DNA from: Paenibacillus sp. V4I3
GTDB taxonomy: Bacteria; Bacillota; Bacilli; Paenibacillales; NBRC-103111
NCBI RefSeq assembly: GCF_030817215.1
Contig: NZ_JAUSZA010000001.1
Location: 3,818,501-3,882,500, forward strand
DNA length: 64,000 nt
Direction: 5' to 3'
A program made the position numbers and the translations under genes. Shown in pieces: positions 12,160 to 21,106 of this stretch (its first letter is position 1; the number at the start of each line of letters is the position of its first letter). The notes under the pieces are model-generated. The model was not told the origin of the DNA. It made no database searches and saw only the letters and a list, made by a program, of their open reading frames with translations.

Positions 12160-13689
12160 TTAATGTGACATAGCTGCTTCGGTTTCTTGTGTTGGATCCA
12201 GCTTCTCTTTGCTCATCGCGATGGCACAAACGAAGGCAAGAACAGCAGGAAGTATAGTCCAAGCAAAGGTGAGAACGATGGAAGACGATAATGCGGTTGT
12301 GATTTTCTCTAGAACTGGCGCAGGAATCTCCATTCGTTTCGCGGGATCAAGCAGCGTATGCGAGTCTCCAGTTGGTATTGCAGCTCCCGTTTGACCTTGA
12401 CCTGCAAAGACATCCGTCAATTTTCGAGTAAAAGCATGACTCTGAACAATTCCGAATACGGTGATACCCAGCGTCATCCCCAAGGAGCGGAGGAAGTTCA
12501 GTGTTGAGGAGGCTGAACCACGCTGCCGTACATCAAACAGATGAATGGCTGCATTACTTAATACCGAGAAGGAAGCACCGATACCAAGTCCGATAATAAT
12601 CATGTAGATCGTGACAAGCCAACGAGAGGATTCTGGCGATAACGTAGTCAAGAGAGCCGTTCCGACAATAAGGAGGAAGGTCGTTGGAATCATAATCGCT
12701 CGATAACTCATTTTATTCATTAAGAAACCGCCGCCTGTTGCCGTTACAACGGAGCCTAACATCATAGGCAGAAGAACTAAGCCAGAATTGGTTGCGGACC
12801 CGCCTAAGACACCTTGAATGAAAATGGGGATATAGACAGATGCTGTGATAAAAGCTGCGCCGCTAAAAATGGCAACGGCATTGCTTGATGCATACAAACG
12901 ATTTTTGAACATCGCAAAAGAGATAATAGGTTCGGCAGCGCGACGCTCTACGAAGACGAAGATGATTGTCAATACCGCAAACAGAGCGAATAAACCAAGG
13001 ATAAACGCTGAATCCCAAGCGTATTCCTTGCCGCCTAATTCGAGAGCGAACATGAGGGAGACGATGGCACCAACAAGTGTAAAAGCGCCCCACCAATCGA
13101 TCCTCTGTTTAGAATGTTCAACGGATTCGCGATAGAAGAAAGCAACAAAAACAAGGGAGATCAAACCAAGAGGCAGGTTAATGTAAAATACCCATTTCCA
13201 GTTCACATAATCTGTGATGTAAGCGCCAAGAAGTGGTCCGAATATGCTAGACATGCCGAATACAGCTCCGAACAATCCACCAAGTTTACCGCGGCTCTCT
13301 ATCGGAACGGCATCGAACATAATCGTGAAAGCAACCGGCAGCATGGCGCCGCCGCCGATACCTTGAATAGCGCGATAGACACTGAGCTCTATAATCGAAC
13401 TTGCTGTTCCACAAAGAATAGAACCAAGCATGAACACGATAACACCAAAGATGAAAAACTTTTTGCGTCCATACATATCGGATAGTTTGCCGAATATCGG
13501 CATGCCGGCCATTTCCGCCACCATATAGGCCGAAGTGACCCAAACGAATTTATCCAATCCGCCTAATTCACCGATGATGGTGCCCATGGCTGTGGCTACA
13601 ATGGTATTATCCATGGCAGCCATTAGGATACCCAGCAATAGCCCGGCGATGACAATACCTAAGCCTTTGTTTTTGTTCTGCGCTACCAT
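12160..13689 (-). CDS. MFS drug exporter, DHA2 (EmrB/QacA) family, 14 TM
   Basis: The 509-residue inner-membrane protein matches DHA2-type proton antiporters. It has 14 hydrophobic segments, motif A (GKLSDMYGRKKFFIFG) between TM2 and TM3, motif C-like GAVFGMSSIFGPLLGAYI in TM5, and the TM1 signature AMDNTIVATAMGTI. The open frame could start at GTG 13707, but ATG 13689 has AGGAAA about ten bases before it and yields the usual N-terminus. It lies 60 bases after the pentapeptide-repeat gene and downstream of padR on the same strand, suggesting a PadR-controlled drug-response operon. Confidence 0.9.
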   Translation of the reverse strand: MVAQNKNKGLGIVIAGLLLGILMAAMDNTIVATAMGTIIGELGGLDKFVWVTSAYMVAEMAGMPIFGKLSDMYGRKKFFIFGVIVFMLGSILCGTASSIIELSVYRAIQGIGGGAMLPVAFTIMFDAVPIESRGKLGGLFGAVFGMSSIFGPLLGAYITDYVNWKWVFYINLPLGLISLVFVAFFYRESVEHSKQRIDWWGAFTLVGAIVSLMFALELGGKEYAWDSAFILGLFALFAVLTIIFVFVERRAAEPIISFAMFKNRLYASSNAVAIFSGAAFITASVYIPIFIQGVLGGSATNSGLVLLPMMLGSVVTATGGGFLMNKMSYRAIMIPTTFLLIVGTALLTTLSPESSRWLVTIYMIIIGLGIGASFSVLSNAAIHLFDVRQRGSASSTLNFLRSLGMTLGITVFGIVQSHAFTRKLTDVFAGQGQTGAAIPTGDSHTLLDPAKRMEIPAPVLEKITTALSSSIVLTFAWTILPAVLAFVCAIAMSKEKLDPTQETEAAMSH

Positions 13690-13749
13690 AATGATTGTTT
13701 TCCTCACTTTCTCTGAATCCGATTTAATTTATTTTCTATAGGTGAGTTC

Positions 13750-14472
13750 CTAAATGATCGTAACATGACTTAAGTTGGCTTTAAACCCTTTTAACAAAGC
13801 ATAGGTGCCTCTATCCATCTTGGCGCCATCAAAAATTGTTTTTTTGACATCAGCTTTGAAGGAACAGCTTTGAAATGTGGCATTTCGAAACGATGTTCCT
13901 TTGAGATCTGAATGATGAAAAGTAGTTCTTGTAAAGATTAGGTTATCCATACATACACCAGTTAAATCGCAAGAACGGAACTCTACAAGGTGTAACGTAC
14001 AGTTCTTGAAGCTGGCTCCTCTAAGATTGGATTTCGAAATCTTCGCTCCTGTCAAATTAGAACTGTCGAACTTTACCCGATCTAAGTTGCTGCACTTAAA
14101 GGAAGCATTGGTTAAGTCTGAATGGCTGAAATCGGAATCCTGAAGATTGCTGTAATTGAACTTGCCATCATGGACTTGGATAGACTTTAGGTCGGATTTT
14201 TGCAAATTCTGCATAGAGAAATCAATGCCAATGATTTGTTGGAGCTTCGTGGTGTTTGCATGAATGCTTTCGATCAACTCGGATATTTCGCCGATGGAAG
14301 CAATCGTCCTTTGAAAGGCAGCTTCTTCATCGAAGCCATCTTTTTGCAGATCTTGGAGTCTTTCCTGCAAATCAGTTAAAAGCTCTTCTTTTAATTCCTG
14401 GATGGGTCTCAAATCTTCATAATGTGAAAAAACATCATTCAAATAAGCAATGAGCCTCGGGTTTGGTTTCAT
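13750..14472 (-). CDS. Pentapeptide-repeat protein with an N-terminal HAAS/DUF1700-like helical domain
   Basis: Residues 1-75 form an amphipathic helical region (LIAYLNDVFSHYEDLRPIQE, LKEELLTDLQERLQDL) like the HAAS/permease-prefix domains that often follow padR genes. Residues about 90-235 are pentapeptide repeats of A(D/N)LXX type (FNYSNLQDSDFSHSDLTNAS), expected to fold into a right-handed quadrilateral beta helix. Related repeat proteins (Qnr, MfpA, AlbG) mimic DNA and shield gyrase, but many others have no known role. The gene starts 16 bases after padR and precedes the MFS exporter gene, so the three probably form one operon. Confidence 0.75.
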   Translation of the reverse strand: MKPNPRLIAYLNDVFSHYEDLRPIQELKEELLTDLQERLQDLQKDGFDEEAAFQRTIASIGEISELIESIHANTTKLQQIIGIDFSMQNLQKSDLKSIQVHDGKFNYSNLQDSDFSHSDLTNASFKCSNLDRVKFDSSNLTGAKISKSNLRGASFKNCTLHLVEFRSCDLTGVCMDNLIFTRTTFHHSDLKGTSFRNATFQSCSFKADVKKTIFDGAKMDRGTYALLKGFKANLSHVTII

Positions 14473-14488
14473 CCATCATACCGCCTTT

Positions 14489-14809
14489 CTAAATGAGCAA
14501 ATCGAGAATGGTCTTCGCATGTTCCCAATTTAACTTGTTGATTTTAAAAGCTTCTTTGCCCTTATCGGTAATGCGATAGTACTTTCTACGGCCGCCTTGC
14601 GTTTCATCCCCCCAGTAAGAGGTAATGCTTTCTTCCTGTTCTAATCGCTTGAGACTGGAGTACATGGTTGCTTCTTTCAGTTCATATTCCCCGCCTGAAG
14701 TAACTTGCACCAGCTTTGAAATTTCATAGCCATATTTATCTCCGGAAATTAAAAGCTTGAGAATAATACTGTCGGTGTGTCCTCGAATGAGATCGGACGT
14801 TATTTTCAA
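14489..14809 (-). CDS. PadR-family transcriptional regulator
   Basis: This winged-helix repressor of about 106 residues has the PadR signature: SDLIRGHTDSIILKLL, then GYEISKLVQVTSGGEYELKE, and the wing SYWGDETQGGRRKYYRITDKG, ending in a short dimerisation helix. The open frame reaches a GTG at 14827 that overlaps the GAGGTGAGG ribosome binding site, so it is unlikely to be used; TTG 14809 is a better-placed start. It is first in a likely operon with the pentapeptide-repeat and exporter genes. PadR regulators commonly repress such operons and release them when a drug-like ligand binds. Confidence 0.85.
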   Translation of the reverse strand: MKITSDLIRGHTDSIILKLLISGDKYGYEISKLVQVTSGGEYELKEATMYSSLKRLEQEESITSYWGDETQGGRRKYYRITDKGKEAFKINKLNWEHAKTILDLLI

Positions 14810-14993
14810 GTCAACGATAATCCTCACCTCTATATTATAATATACAAGAAAATACTATGTCTGTCAAAGTAATTTTATTTTCGTTACACATATAGGTATG
14901 AGCTCGGTTTGACCAGATGCACAGACGGTGATAACTTAAGAATGAAACATCATTCGAAATCAGTTACTGTTAAAATGAGAGGTGGCATTCATT

Positions 14994-15875
14994 GTGGTAA
15001 TCAATCCGGCACAAACGATTGTAGGCTTAGTAGGAACAGGTGTCATGGGCAAAAGTATGGCAGGCCATTTTATTCAAGCAGGCTACGAGGTACATATATA
15101 TAATCGAACGAAATCCAAGGCTCAGGAGCTGATAGATCAGGGTGCTCATTGGCAGGATTCACCAGGACAATTAGCGCAGCAATGTGATGTGATTATTACA
15201 ATGGTAGGCTTCCCAAATGACGTAGAAGAGATTTATTTAGGCGAAAATGGTATTCTTTCTAACACTAAGCCAGGCAGCTACGTAATTGATATGACAACGT
15301 CTAGTCCAATGCTGGCCAAACAGATTTATGAAAAAGCACTCGCGCATCAAGTGTTTTCACTAGATGCACCCGTTTCAGGCGGAGATATTGGAGCTAAGGA
15401 AGCGAGACTATCGATTATGGTTGGGGGCTCACGTGAAGCTTTTGATGCCATGCTGCCGCTTTTTGAGAAGATTGGCACCAATATTGTCTACCAAGGAGAA
15501 GCGGGTGCAGGTCAGCATACGAAAATGTGCAACCAAATCGCTATTGCAAGTAATATGATGGGCGTTGTTGAAGCGCTGGTATATGCGAAGAAATCAGGAC
15601 TCGAACCTTCGACTGTTCTCAAAAGTATTGAGTCGGGCGCGGCGGGCAGCTGGTCCTTAAGTAACCTGGCACCGCGCATCATCGCTGGGAATTTTGCGCC
15701 TGGCTTTTATGTGAAGCACTTCATCAAAGATATGAAGATCGCGCTTCAATCTGCCGAAGAGATGAAGGTGGAGCTGCCAGGACTTTCGCTGGCGAAATCC
15801 CTTTATGAGCAGCTAGCAGCGAGCGGCGAAGAAGACAGCGGTACTCAAGCGCTGTTTAAGATTATTGATAAGTAG
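14994..15875 (+). CDS. NAD(P)-dependent oxidoreductase of the 3-hydroxyisobutyrate dehydrogenase family
   Basis: This is a beta-hydroxyacid dehydrogenase (HIBADH / tartronate semialdehyde reductase superfamily) of 293 residues. It has the N-terminal Rossmann motif (GLVGTGVMGKSMAGHF), the substrate-binding signature DAPVSGGDIGAKEARL, and the catalytic lysine in the conserved helix GAGQHTKMCNQI. The C-terminal all-helical dimerisation domain includes FVKHFIKD-like FYVKHFIKDMKIAL. The exact substrate cannot be assigned. GAGAGGTGG at 14976-14984 points to GTG 14994 rather than the GTG at 14982 inside the ribosome binding site. Monocistronic. Confidence 0.88.
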   Translation: MVINPAQTIVGLVGTGVMGKSMAGHFIQAGYEVHIYNRTKSKAQELIDQGAHWQDSPGQLAQQCDVIITMVGFPNDVEEIYLGENGILSNTKPGSYVIDMTTSSPMLAKQIYEKALAHQVFSLDAPVSGGDIGAKEARLSIMVGGSREAFDAMLPLFEKIGTNIVYQGEAGAGQHTKMCNQIAIASNMMGVVEALVYAKKSGLEPSTVLKSIESGAAGSWSLSNLAPRIIAGNFAPGFYVKHFIKDMKIALQSAEEMKVELPGLSLAKSLYEQLAASGEEDSGTQALFKIIDK

Positions 15876-15901
15876 CTCAAAATGATGAGCTATTGAAGGA
15901 G

Positions 15902-15927
15902 GCATCCCGTGAGGGATGTTTTTTTTT
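15902..15927 (+). terminator. Rho-independent terminator
   Basis: GCATCCC-gtga-GGGATG followed by nine T residues, just after the oxidoreductase stop. Confidence 0.85.
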
Positions 15928-15930
15928 AGA

Positions 15931-16115
15931 TAGCGCGCCTAGCCAAGCTAGACACAACTAATCGATGAAAGTTCAATCGAGGTAAGAGCCAATTCGCCTC
16001 GTAGCTGACAGGCAACTGGTGGAGAGATCCTAAACGTCCGGTTTGATGCAGGGGGAGCTGGAAAAGTAAAAGGAGGGCTTTCACCCTCCAATAAAATTTC
16101 AGTTCTCTACTCTAC
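15931..16115 (+). mobile_element. Probable ORF-less group II intron relic
   Basis: No protein is coded here. The 5' part (GCGCGCCTAGCCAAGCTAG, then ATCGATGAAAGTTCAATCGA) resembles the start of a bacterial group II intron. The later part has ACGTCCGGTTTGATG, like the 3' strand of domain V, then GGGGGAGCTGGAAA paired with TTTCAGTTCTCT, and a terminal CTCTACTCTACT typical of intron 3' ends. The 5' strand of domain V is not recognisable and the reverse transcriptase is gone, so it would be inactive. A separate hairpin (GGAGGG-ctttca-CCCTCC) lies at about 16070-16090. The assignment is from memory of motifs and tentative. Confidence 0.35.
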
Positions 16116-16116
16116 T

Positions 16117-16170
16117 AAGAATTTATATGTTTTATGGTTTGGGGTGAGCGTAGCTTACCCCTATTTAATT
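16117..16170. repeat. Dispersed hairpin repeat, copy 1
   Basis: AAGAATTT, then GGTTTGGGGTGAGC-gta-GCTTACCCC, then TATTTAATT. The central part is a perfect nine-base-pair hairpin. A second copy with the same order of blocks lies at 56159-56204. It sits at the left edge of the tandem repeat array. Confidence 0.65.
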
Positions 16171-16184
16171 GGGCCGCCGAGGAA

Positions 16185-17056
16185 ACGGATGTATTCATCG
16201 CTAAAGTGCGGGGAGTGCATGGAAGTGACTTGTTAGTGAGATAAACACGCTTAAAATCGGAGGATCCGTCAGAAACCTCCGAATGTCTGCTGAGGCGATG
16301 AAATTCATCGCTAAAGTGTGGGAATGGAGCTATAGCGCAGTGAGAGGTCGAAAATGCACTTTTCAGATGCTCTAAGTAAAGTAGCTTGTTGCGTCCTGAG
16401 AAGGCAGAAAAGGCTGTCTCGGAGTATCGAACTGAGCGAAAGTGTCCTGAGACGTCTGAAAAGGACTTCTCAACTGCTGAAAGCAGGCAAGTTAGCGGGT
16501 TTGCAACCTGAGAAGGCATAAAGGGGCGTCTTAGAGGCTCGAAAAGAGCGAAAGTAGAGCGAGACGTCAGAAAAGGACTTCTCAACTGCTGAAAGCAGGC
16601 AAGTTAGCGGGTTTGCAACCTGAGAAGGCATAAAGGAGCGTTTCAGAGGCTCGAAAGGAGCGAAAGTGGTGCGAGACGTCTGAAAAGGACTTCTCAACTG
16701 CTGAAAGCAGGCAAGTTAGCGGATTTGCAACCTGAGAATGCATAAAGGGGCGTCTCAGAGGCTCGAATGGAGCGAAAGTGGCGCGAGACGTCTGAAAAGG
16801 ACTTCTCAACTGCTGAAAGCAGGCAAGTTAGCGGGTTTGCAACCTGAGAAGGCATAAAGGGGCGTCTCAGAGGCTCGAATGGATCGAAATTGGCGCGAGA
16901 CGTCTGAAAAGGACTTCTCAACTGCTGAAAGCAGGCAAGTTAGCGGGTTTGCAACCTGAGAAGGCATAAAGGGGCGTCTCAGAGGCTCGAATGGATCGAA
17001 ATTGTCCTGAGACGTCTGATGAAGACCTCTCAACTGCTGAGAGGAGGCAAAGCAGT
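16185..17056. repeat. 112-bp tandem repeat array
   Basis: The marker CAACTGCTGA recurs at 16471, 16583, 16695, 16807, 16919 and 17031, exactly 112 bases apart, giving five nearly identical complete units. Divergent units continue leftward: ATTCATCGCTAAAGTG occurs at about 16193 and 16303. Each unit holds short palindromes such as GCTGAAAGC and CTGAGAAGG. Because 112 is not a multiple of three, each unit opens the same 75-codon minus-strand frame in a different phase. None has a ribosome binding site, so the array is taken as non-coding. Confidence 0.9.
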
Positions 17057-17121
17057 AGGATTTATGATTTGAACAGTATTACAAAGTTTAAGAGTTAATA
17101 TTTAACTTGGTTATTAGCTTC

Positions 17122-17420
17122 TCAGATCGCCTGTGTATTCTTGTGAATCTTGTAACCTCTAACGCATTTTATACCATCACCAGCTGGCTTAAGGAGTGAT
17201 TTTTCAGACATCGATTTAAGAATTCGGCAAGCTTTTCTTGAACTGAGTTGAAGTAATTGGCTTACGTCACTTGGATTAAAACTCTTCCAATCGTCAAAGC
17301 CAACGAATTATTTCCTTCTCTATGTAATCGGTTTTAAATTCTGATAAAGACGTCCCACCAAGGTAACGACCCATAAACTGCTGTAGGGTTTGTTGATGGA
17401 GGAAGCGAGCTGAAAGCGTG
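17122..17420 (-). pseudogene. Frameshifted remnant of a DNA-binding-like gene (C-terminal part)
   Basis: On the minus strand, one frame reads SARFLHQQTLQQFMGRY and continues to EKEIIRWL, then hits a stop. A one-base shift near 17300 continues as DDWKSFNPSDVSQLLQLSSR, ending with a basic tail before TGA at 17122-17124. The second part looks like a winged helix (DVSQLLQLSSRKACRILKSM). There is no start codon or ribosome binding site. The parent family is not recognised. Confidence 0.45.
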
Positions 17421-17604
17421 CGCGGGCGCGCCCGGAGGGGAACCAAGCACTTCCTTACCCTGTGATAACCGCAGCATCATATCATGACAGGTTCTCGAAT
17501 ACATATGAATAAGGGAAATGGAAGGTTGTCACATACATAATCCTGTAAGCGATGAAAGCGCTATGCGCAGAGTTCCAACATTTTACTGAAGAGGTGATTC
17601 GAAA

Positions 17605-19062
17605 ATGAGTACAGAAAAAAACAAGCTTACGACCAGCTGGGGAGCTCCTGTTGGGGACAACCAAAACTCGATAACGGCGGGTTCGCGGGGGCCAACGTTG
17701 ATTCAAGATGTCCACCTTTTAGAGAAACTAGCACACTTTAACCGAGAACGCGTACCTGAGCGAGTCGTTCATGCCAAAGGGGCGGGAGCGCACGGCTATT
17801 TGGAAGTGACACAAGATTTGACGAAGTATACGAAAGCGAGCTTGTTCTCAGAGGTAGGTAAGCGTACACCGTTATTCGTTCGATTTTCGACCGTGGCGGG
17901 TGAGAATGGTTCCTCGGACACAGTCCGGGACCCGCGCGGATTCGCTGTGAAATTTTATACGGATGAAGGCAATTATGACTTGGTCGGCAATAATACGCCT
18001 GTATTTTTCATTCGCGACGCGATCAAATTCCCTGACTTTATTCATACACAGAAAAGACACCCCCAAACCCACTTGAAAAATCCAAATGCTGTCTGGGATT
18101 TCTGGTCATTATCTCCTGAATCTTTGCATCAAGTGACGATACTGATGTCCGATCGCGGAATTCCCGCAACGCTGAGGCATATGCATGGATTTGGCAGTCA
18201 CACGTTTAAATGGGTCGATGCCGAGGGTGAAGGCGTATGGGTGAAGTATCATTTTAAAACAGAACAAGGCGTTCAGAACTTAGCGCCAGATGTTGCTGCA
18301 CAGCTAGCGGCTGACAATCCGGATTATCATACAGAGGACTTGTTTAATGCGATTGAAAAAGGCGATTTCCCTGCTTGGAAGCTATGTGTACAGATTATGC
18401 CACTGGAAGATGCGAATACGTACCGATTTGATCCATTTGATGTCACGAAAGTTTGGTCACAGAAAGACTACCCTTTAATTGAAGTTGGGCGTATGGTGTT
18501 GGATCGCAATCCAGAAAATTATTTTGCTGAGGTTGAACAAGCCACATTCTCGCCAGGGACACTCGTACCAGGAATCGATGTTTCACCAGATAAAATGCTG
18601 CAAGGCCGATTGTTTGCATATGGGGATGCACATCGGTACCGCGTAGGAGCTAATCATCAAGCATTGCCAATTAATCGTCCGCGGAGTGAAGTGAATAATT
18701 ATCAGCGTGATGGTCAAATGCGTGCGGATAACAATGGTGGGGGTTCTGTTTATTACGAGCCTAACAGCCTTGGCGGACCAAAGGAAACGCCTGCTGATAA
18801 ACCGGCACCCTACGAGGTATCTGGGTCGGCGGACAGTGTTGCCTATGATCATCATGATCATTATACGCAACCAGGTGATCTATACCGCTTGTTAAGTGAA
18901 AAGGAACGTACTCGTCTTGTTCAAACGATTGTTGGTGCAATGAAACCTGTTGAGTCGGATGAAATTAAGCTCAGACAGATTGGTCATTTCTATAAGGCAG
19001 ATCCCGAATATGGTATCCGCGTGGCTGAGGGTCTTGGGTTATCCATACCAGAAATGAAGTGA
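17605..19062 (+). CDS. katA: Monofunctional haem catalase, clade 3 small subunit
   Basis: It dismutates hydrogen peroxide in the cytosol. At 485 residues it has the size of small-subunit catalases such as B. subtilis KatA. The distal haem His56 lies in [14 protein letters not shown], the following region has [20 protein letters not shown] with the conserved Arg and Ser, and the proximal haem ligand Tyr339 lies in [22 protein letters not shown] about ten bases before the ATG supports the start. No clear PerR box was seen in the 150 bases upstream. Monocistronic with its own terminator. Confidence 0.97.
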   Translation: MSTEKNKLTTSWGAPVGDNQNSITAGSRGPTLIQDVHLLEKLAHFNRERVPERVVHAKGAGAHGYLEVTQDLTKYTKASLFSEVGKRTPLFVRFSTVAGENGSSDTVRDPRGFAVKFYTDEGNYDLVGNNTPVFFIRDAIKFPDFIHTQKRHPQTHLKNPNAVWDFWSLSPESLHQVTILMSDRGIPATLRHMHGFGSHTFKWVDAEGEGVWVKYHFKTEQGVQNLAPDVAAQLAADNPDYHTEDLFNAIEKGDFPAWKLCVQIMPLEDANTYRFDPFDVTKVWSQKDYPLIEVGRMVLDRNPENYFAEVEQATFSPGTLVPGIDVSPDKMLQGRLFAYGDAHRYRVGANHQALPINRPRSEVNNYQRDGQMRADNNGGGSVYYEPNSLGGPKETPADKPAPYEVSGSADSVAYDHHDHYTQPGDLYRLLSEKERTRLVQTIVGAMKPVESDEIKLRQIGHFYKADPEYGIRVAEGLGLSIPEMK

Positions 19063-19071
19063 ATAGTGAGA

Positions 19072-19112
19072 GGCAGCTACCTTTTCGCCACAAAAGGATA
19101 GCTGTCTTTTTT
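19072..19112 (+). terminator. Rho-independent terminator of katA
   Basis: GGCAGCTACCTTTT and AAAAGGATAGCTGTC (one bulge) flank a six-base loop, followed by TTTTTT. Confidence 0.85.
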
Positions 19113-19163
19113 CTATGGCATATGCTACAGGGGAGCAAGGCATAATCCGAAGAGGTGATTAAG

Positions 19164-19655
19164 GTGGGAACTCGTCTATTATCTGAGCAACTTGTGAGAA
19201 ATCGTTTTCCGCATTTAAGATATATAAGAATCCATACGCCTGAAAAGCATAAAGCGACGATCTACGCTTGGAATGGAGATTTGTATTTACCCGACAAGGA
19301 TGTTCAAATCCTACAACATTATGCAAGCGGTTACTTATATCCCTATGTCAACTTTCAAGTAAAGGCATATAGCGCGGTTCAACCCGATAAAGTTCCACAA
19401 CTGAAAGAGATACCGGCAGCTATCATCGAAACAGCGATGCGCAGAAACTTGAATCAATATAGCATCTTAGAGGCGATAAACCGATTATTTCCGTATGGTC
19501 GTTTAACATTTAACAGATATCAAGCTGCGGATAGTATCATCCATTTTGATTTTCATGCCATTAGATTGCTCCATGATAAGGAAAAAAAGGCCATGTACGA
19601 TTATTTGCAAGAATTGATTCCACTAGGTTCCTATTGTAAAGTGACTTTTTATTAA
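19164..19655 (+). CDS. Conserved hypothetical protein, 163 aa
   Basis: No recognised domain. The protein is soluble and basic, rich in aromatic residues (ASGYLYPYVNFQVKAYSAVQ), with a helical middle (IPAAIIETAMRRNLNQYSIL) and a C-terminal FDFHAIRLLHDKEKKAMYDY stretch. No signal peptide or membrane helix. AGAGGTG at 19151-19157 points to GTG 19164 rather than GTG 19155. It converges on a small minus-strand ORF with a two-base gap and no terminator visible between. Confidence 0.6.
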   Translation: MGTRLLSEQLVRNRFPHLRYIRIHTPEKHKATIYAWNGDLYLPDKDVQILQHYASGYLYPYVNFQVKAYSAVQPDKVPQLKEIPAAIIETAMRRNLNQYSILEAINRLFPYGRLTFNRYQAADSIIHFDFHAIRLLHDKEKKAMYDYLQELIPLGSYCKVTFY

Positions 19656-19657
19656 GG

Positions 19658-19870
19658 CTAATAGCTGGAGCGTTCCTCAATACGGAACTCACTTTCATCC
19701 CTCAAATAACTCGTTTCGCCAATCTTTACGTAATGAGTCGTATATTTTTCGATCACGCCTGCAGCAATGAAGACAGGAATATCATCCGCTGTATGTTGAA
19801 TGACTGCTACTGTAACTTGAGATAGCGCAGCCGCGAATAATTCCATATCCGTTGACAGTGTCTTGTTCAT
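19658..19870 (-). CDS. Small conserved hypothetical protein, 70 aa
   Basis: The ATG at 19870 has GGAGGTG ten bases upstream, much better than the longer open frame to 19927. The protein (MNKTLSTDMELFAAALSQVT onward) has a hydrophobic middle (IPVFIAAGVIEKYTTHYVKI) that reads like a small beta-barrel core rather than a membrane helix. Function unknown. Confidence 0.6.
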   Translation of the reverse strand: MNKTLSTDMELFAAALSQVTVAVIQHTADDIPVFIAAGVIEKYTTHYVKIGETSYLRDESEFRIEERSSY

Positions 19871-19984
19871 TGGGCTTTTCACCTCCGTGCTCCTTGTCTC
19901 GTTAAGCCATTCCTCTGATTCTAGCACAGGAATATTAACGTTAAAAGAGCCAGGAACAGTTCAAGCAGCTTTCAAGTTAAAAAG

Positions 19985-21106
19985 CTATCGAATCATACCG
20001 TAATCACGAATTGTGGTATCAACTTCTACTCGGATATCGGCACGGGGGTAAATGGATTTCCAATTCAAATTGTTCCATTTCTCATAACTCATACTGTTAC
20101 GGACGTAAGTGCCAATACCCAAGTTATCCCCGCCGCTGCGCTGCACATGGCTAACTATCGTTTGTAATTGTTCGCGAATGGCTTCAGACAAATCCTGATC
20201 CAAATTTTTTTGCTCTTCCGCTTTTTTGAATGTCGATTTTCCTGTATATTCCAAAATAATGCCGCTTAAGCGAATACGGATAACGACTTGGGGAACGGTC
20301 CTTGCACGTTCCTGTTTGTTTACAATCACTTCTCTTTTGCTCGCGATTGAACTAATCATCGCACTTTCTTTCTGTCCCGATGAACGATCCATGAAAGTAA
20401 TATCGAACTCACCCATTTTTAGGCTTTTATTAAGAATAGAAAACATGACGGTTTGTTCTGCACTGATTTTGCCCATGTAACGATCTTTCTTGAAAAGGGC
20501 AATCCCGTCGATTTCAACATTATCACCGTTCACGACAAGCATAGGAGCGATTGGATCAGTACCATCGTCATAATAGTCACGTACGAAACTGTAGAGAGAT
20601 ACGTCAGGAACCTCATGGATTTTGGCCTCTTGGGTTAATAACTGATCAATATGATTTCCGACGGATCGTATTTGAGCATATTTATGGGTCAACATGTCTA
20701 CAGCACTGCCGTTAACTACGACAATTTTCAGCTTTTCTCCAACGGTATAATCGCGGCGATAGGAATCAAGTTCCTTCCAAATCCCCTGTTTAGCCAAGTC
20801 TTTCCCGAACACCATACTTCTCAACTGCCCTGAAACAAGGACTTTGTCAATTTTACGGGACAATTTGCTCCGCCCATCTTTAGGGGATTCAGCTATGGTT
20901 TGTAAAATGTCTGCTTGCTGTTTGTCCAGAGTTCCAGCTGACGGGATGGAGATAGCAATAGACACTTCCGTTTCAGAAGGTTTTCCATTCTCTTCATACA
21001 CGGTGTCCATAGCAACGGCATCAGACATGCCTAATTTCTCAATGCGATTTTGTTCGACACAACCGGTGAGACACAATAGTACGACAACCATAACCCAGCT
21101 ACGCAT
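19985..21106 (-). CDS. gerC: Spore germination receptor subunit C, Ger(x)C lipoprotein
   Basis: The third subunit of a GerA-type nutrient receptor, anchored to the outer face of the spore inner membrane. A lipoprotein signal ends in LLCLTGC with the modified Cys at residue 16. The rest has GerC family marks: an N-terminal domain (VAMDTVYEENGKPSETEVSI), an IDGIALFKKDRYMG element, and a C-terminal domain (LSEAIREQLQTIVSHVQRSG, then NLGIGTYVRNSMSYEKWNNL). At 373 residues it is full length. It overlaps gerB by 8 bases, and GAGGGCGG precedes the start. Confidence 0.92.
   Translation of the reverse strand: MRSWVMVVVLLCLTGCVEQNRIEKLGMSDAVAMDTVYEENGKPSETEVSIAISIPSAGTLDKQQADILQTIAESPKDGRSKLSRKIDKVLVSGQLRSMVFGKDLAKQGIWKELDSYRRDYTVGEKLKIVVVNGSAVDMLTHKYAQIRSVGNHIDQLLTQEAKIHEVPDVSLYSFVRDYYDDGTDPIAPMLVVNGDNVEIDGIALFKKDRYMGKISAEQTVMFSILNKSLKMGEFDITFMDRSSGQKESAMISSIASKREVIVNKQERARTVPQVVIRIRLSGIILEYTGKSTFKKAEEQKNLDQDLSEAIREQLQTIVSHVQRSGGDNLGIGTYVRNSMSYEKWNNLNWKSIYPRADIRVEVDTTIRDYGMIR

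Noticed and set aside
16115..17033. Five or more overlapping 75-codon minus-strand ORFs with similar products
   Set aside because: They are the same open stretch repeated by the 112-bp array in shifting phase; none has a ribosome binding site and they overlap one another.
16185..17056. Possible CRISPR array
   Set aside because: Units are 112 bp and nearly identical throughout; there are no short repeats separated by unique spacers and no cas genes.
17440..17600. PerR box upstream of katA
   Set aside because: No convincing TTATAAT-n-ATTATAA type palindrome was found.
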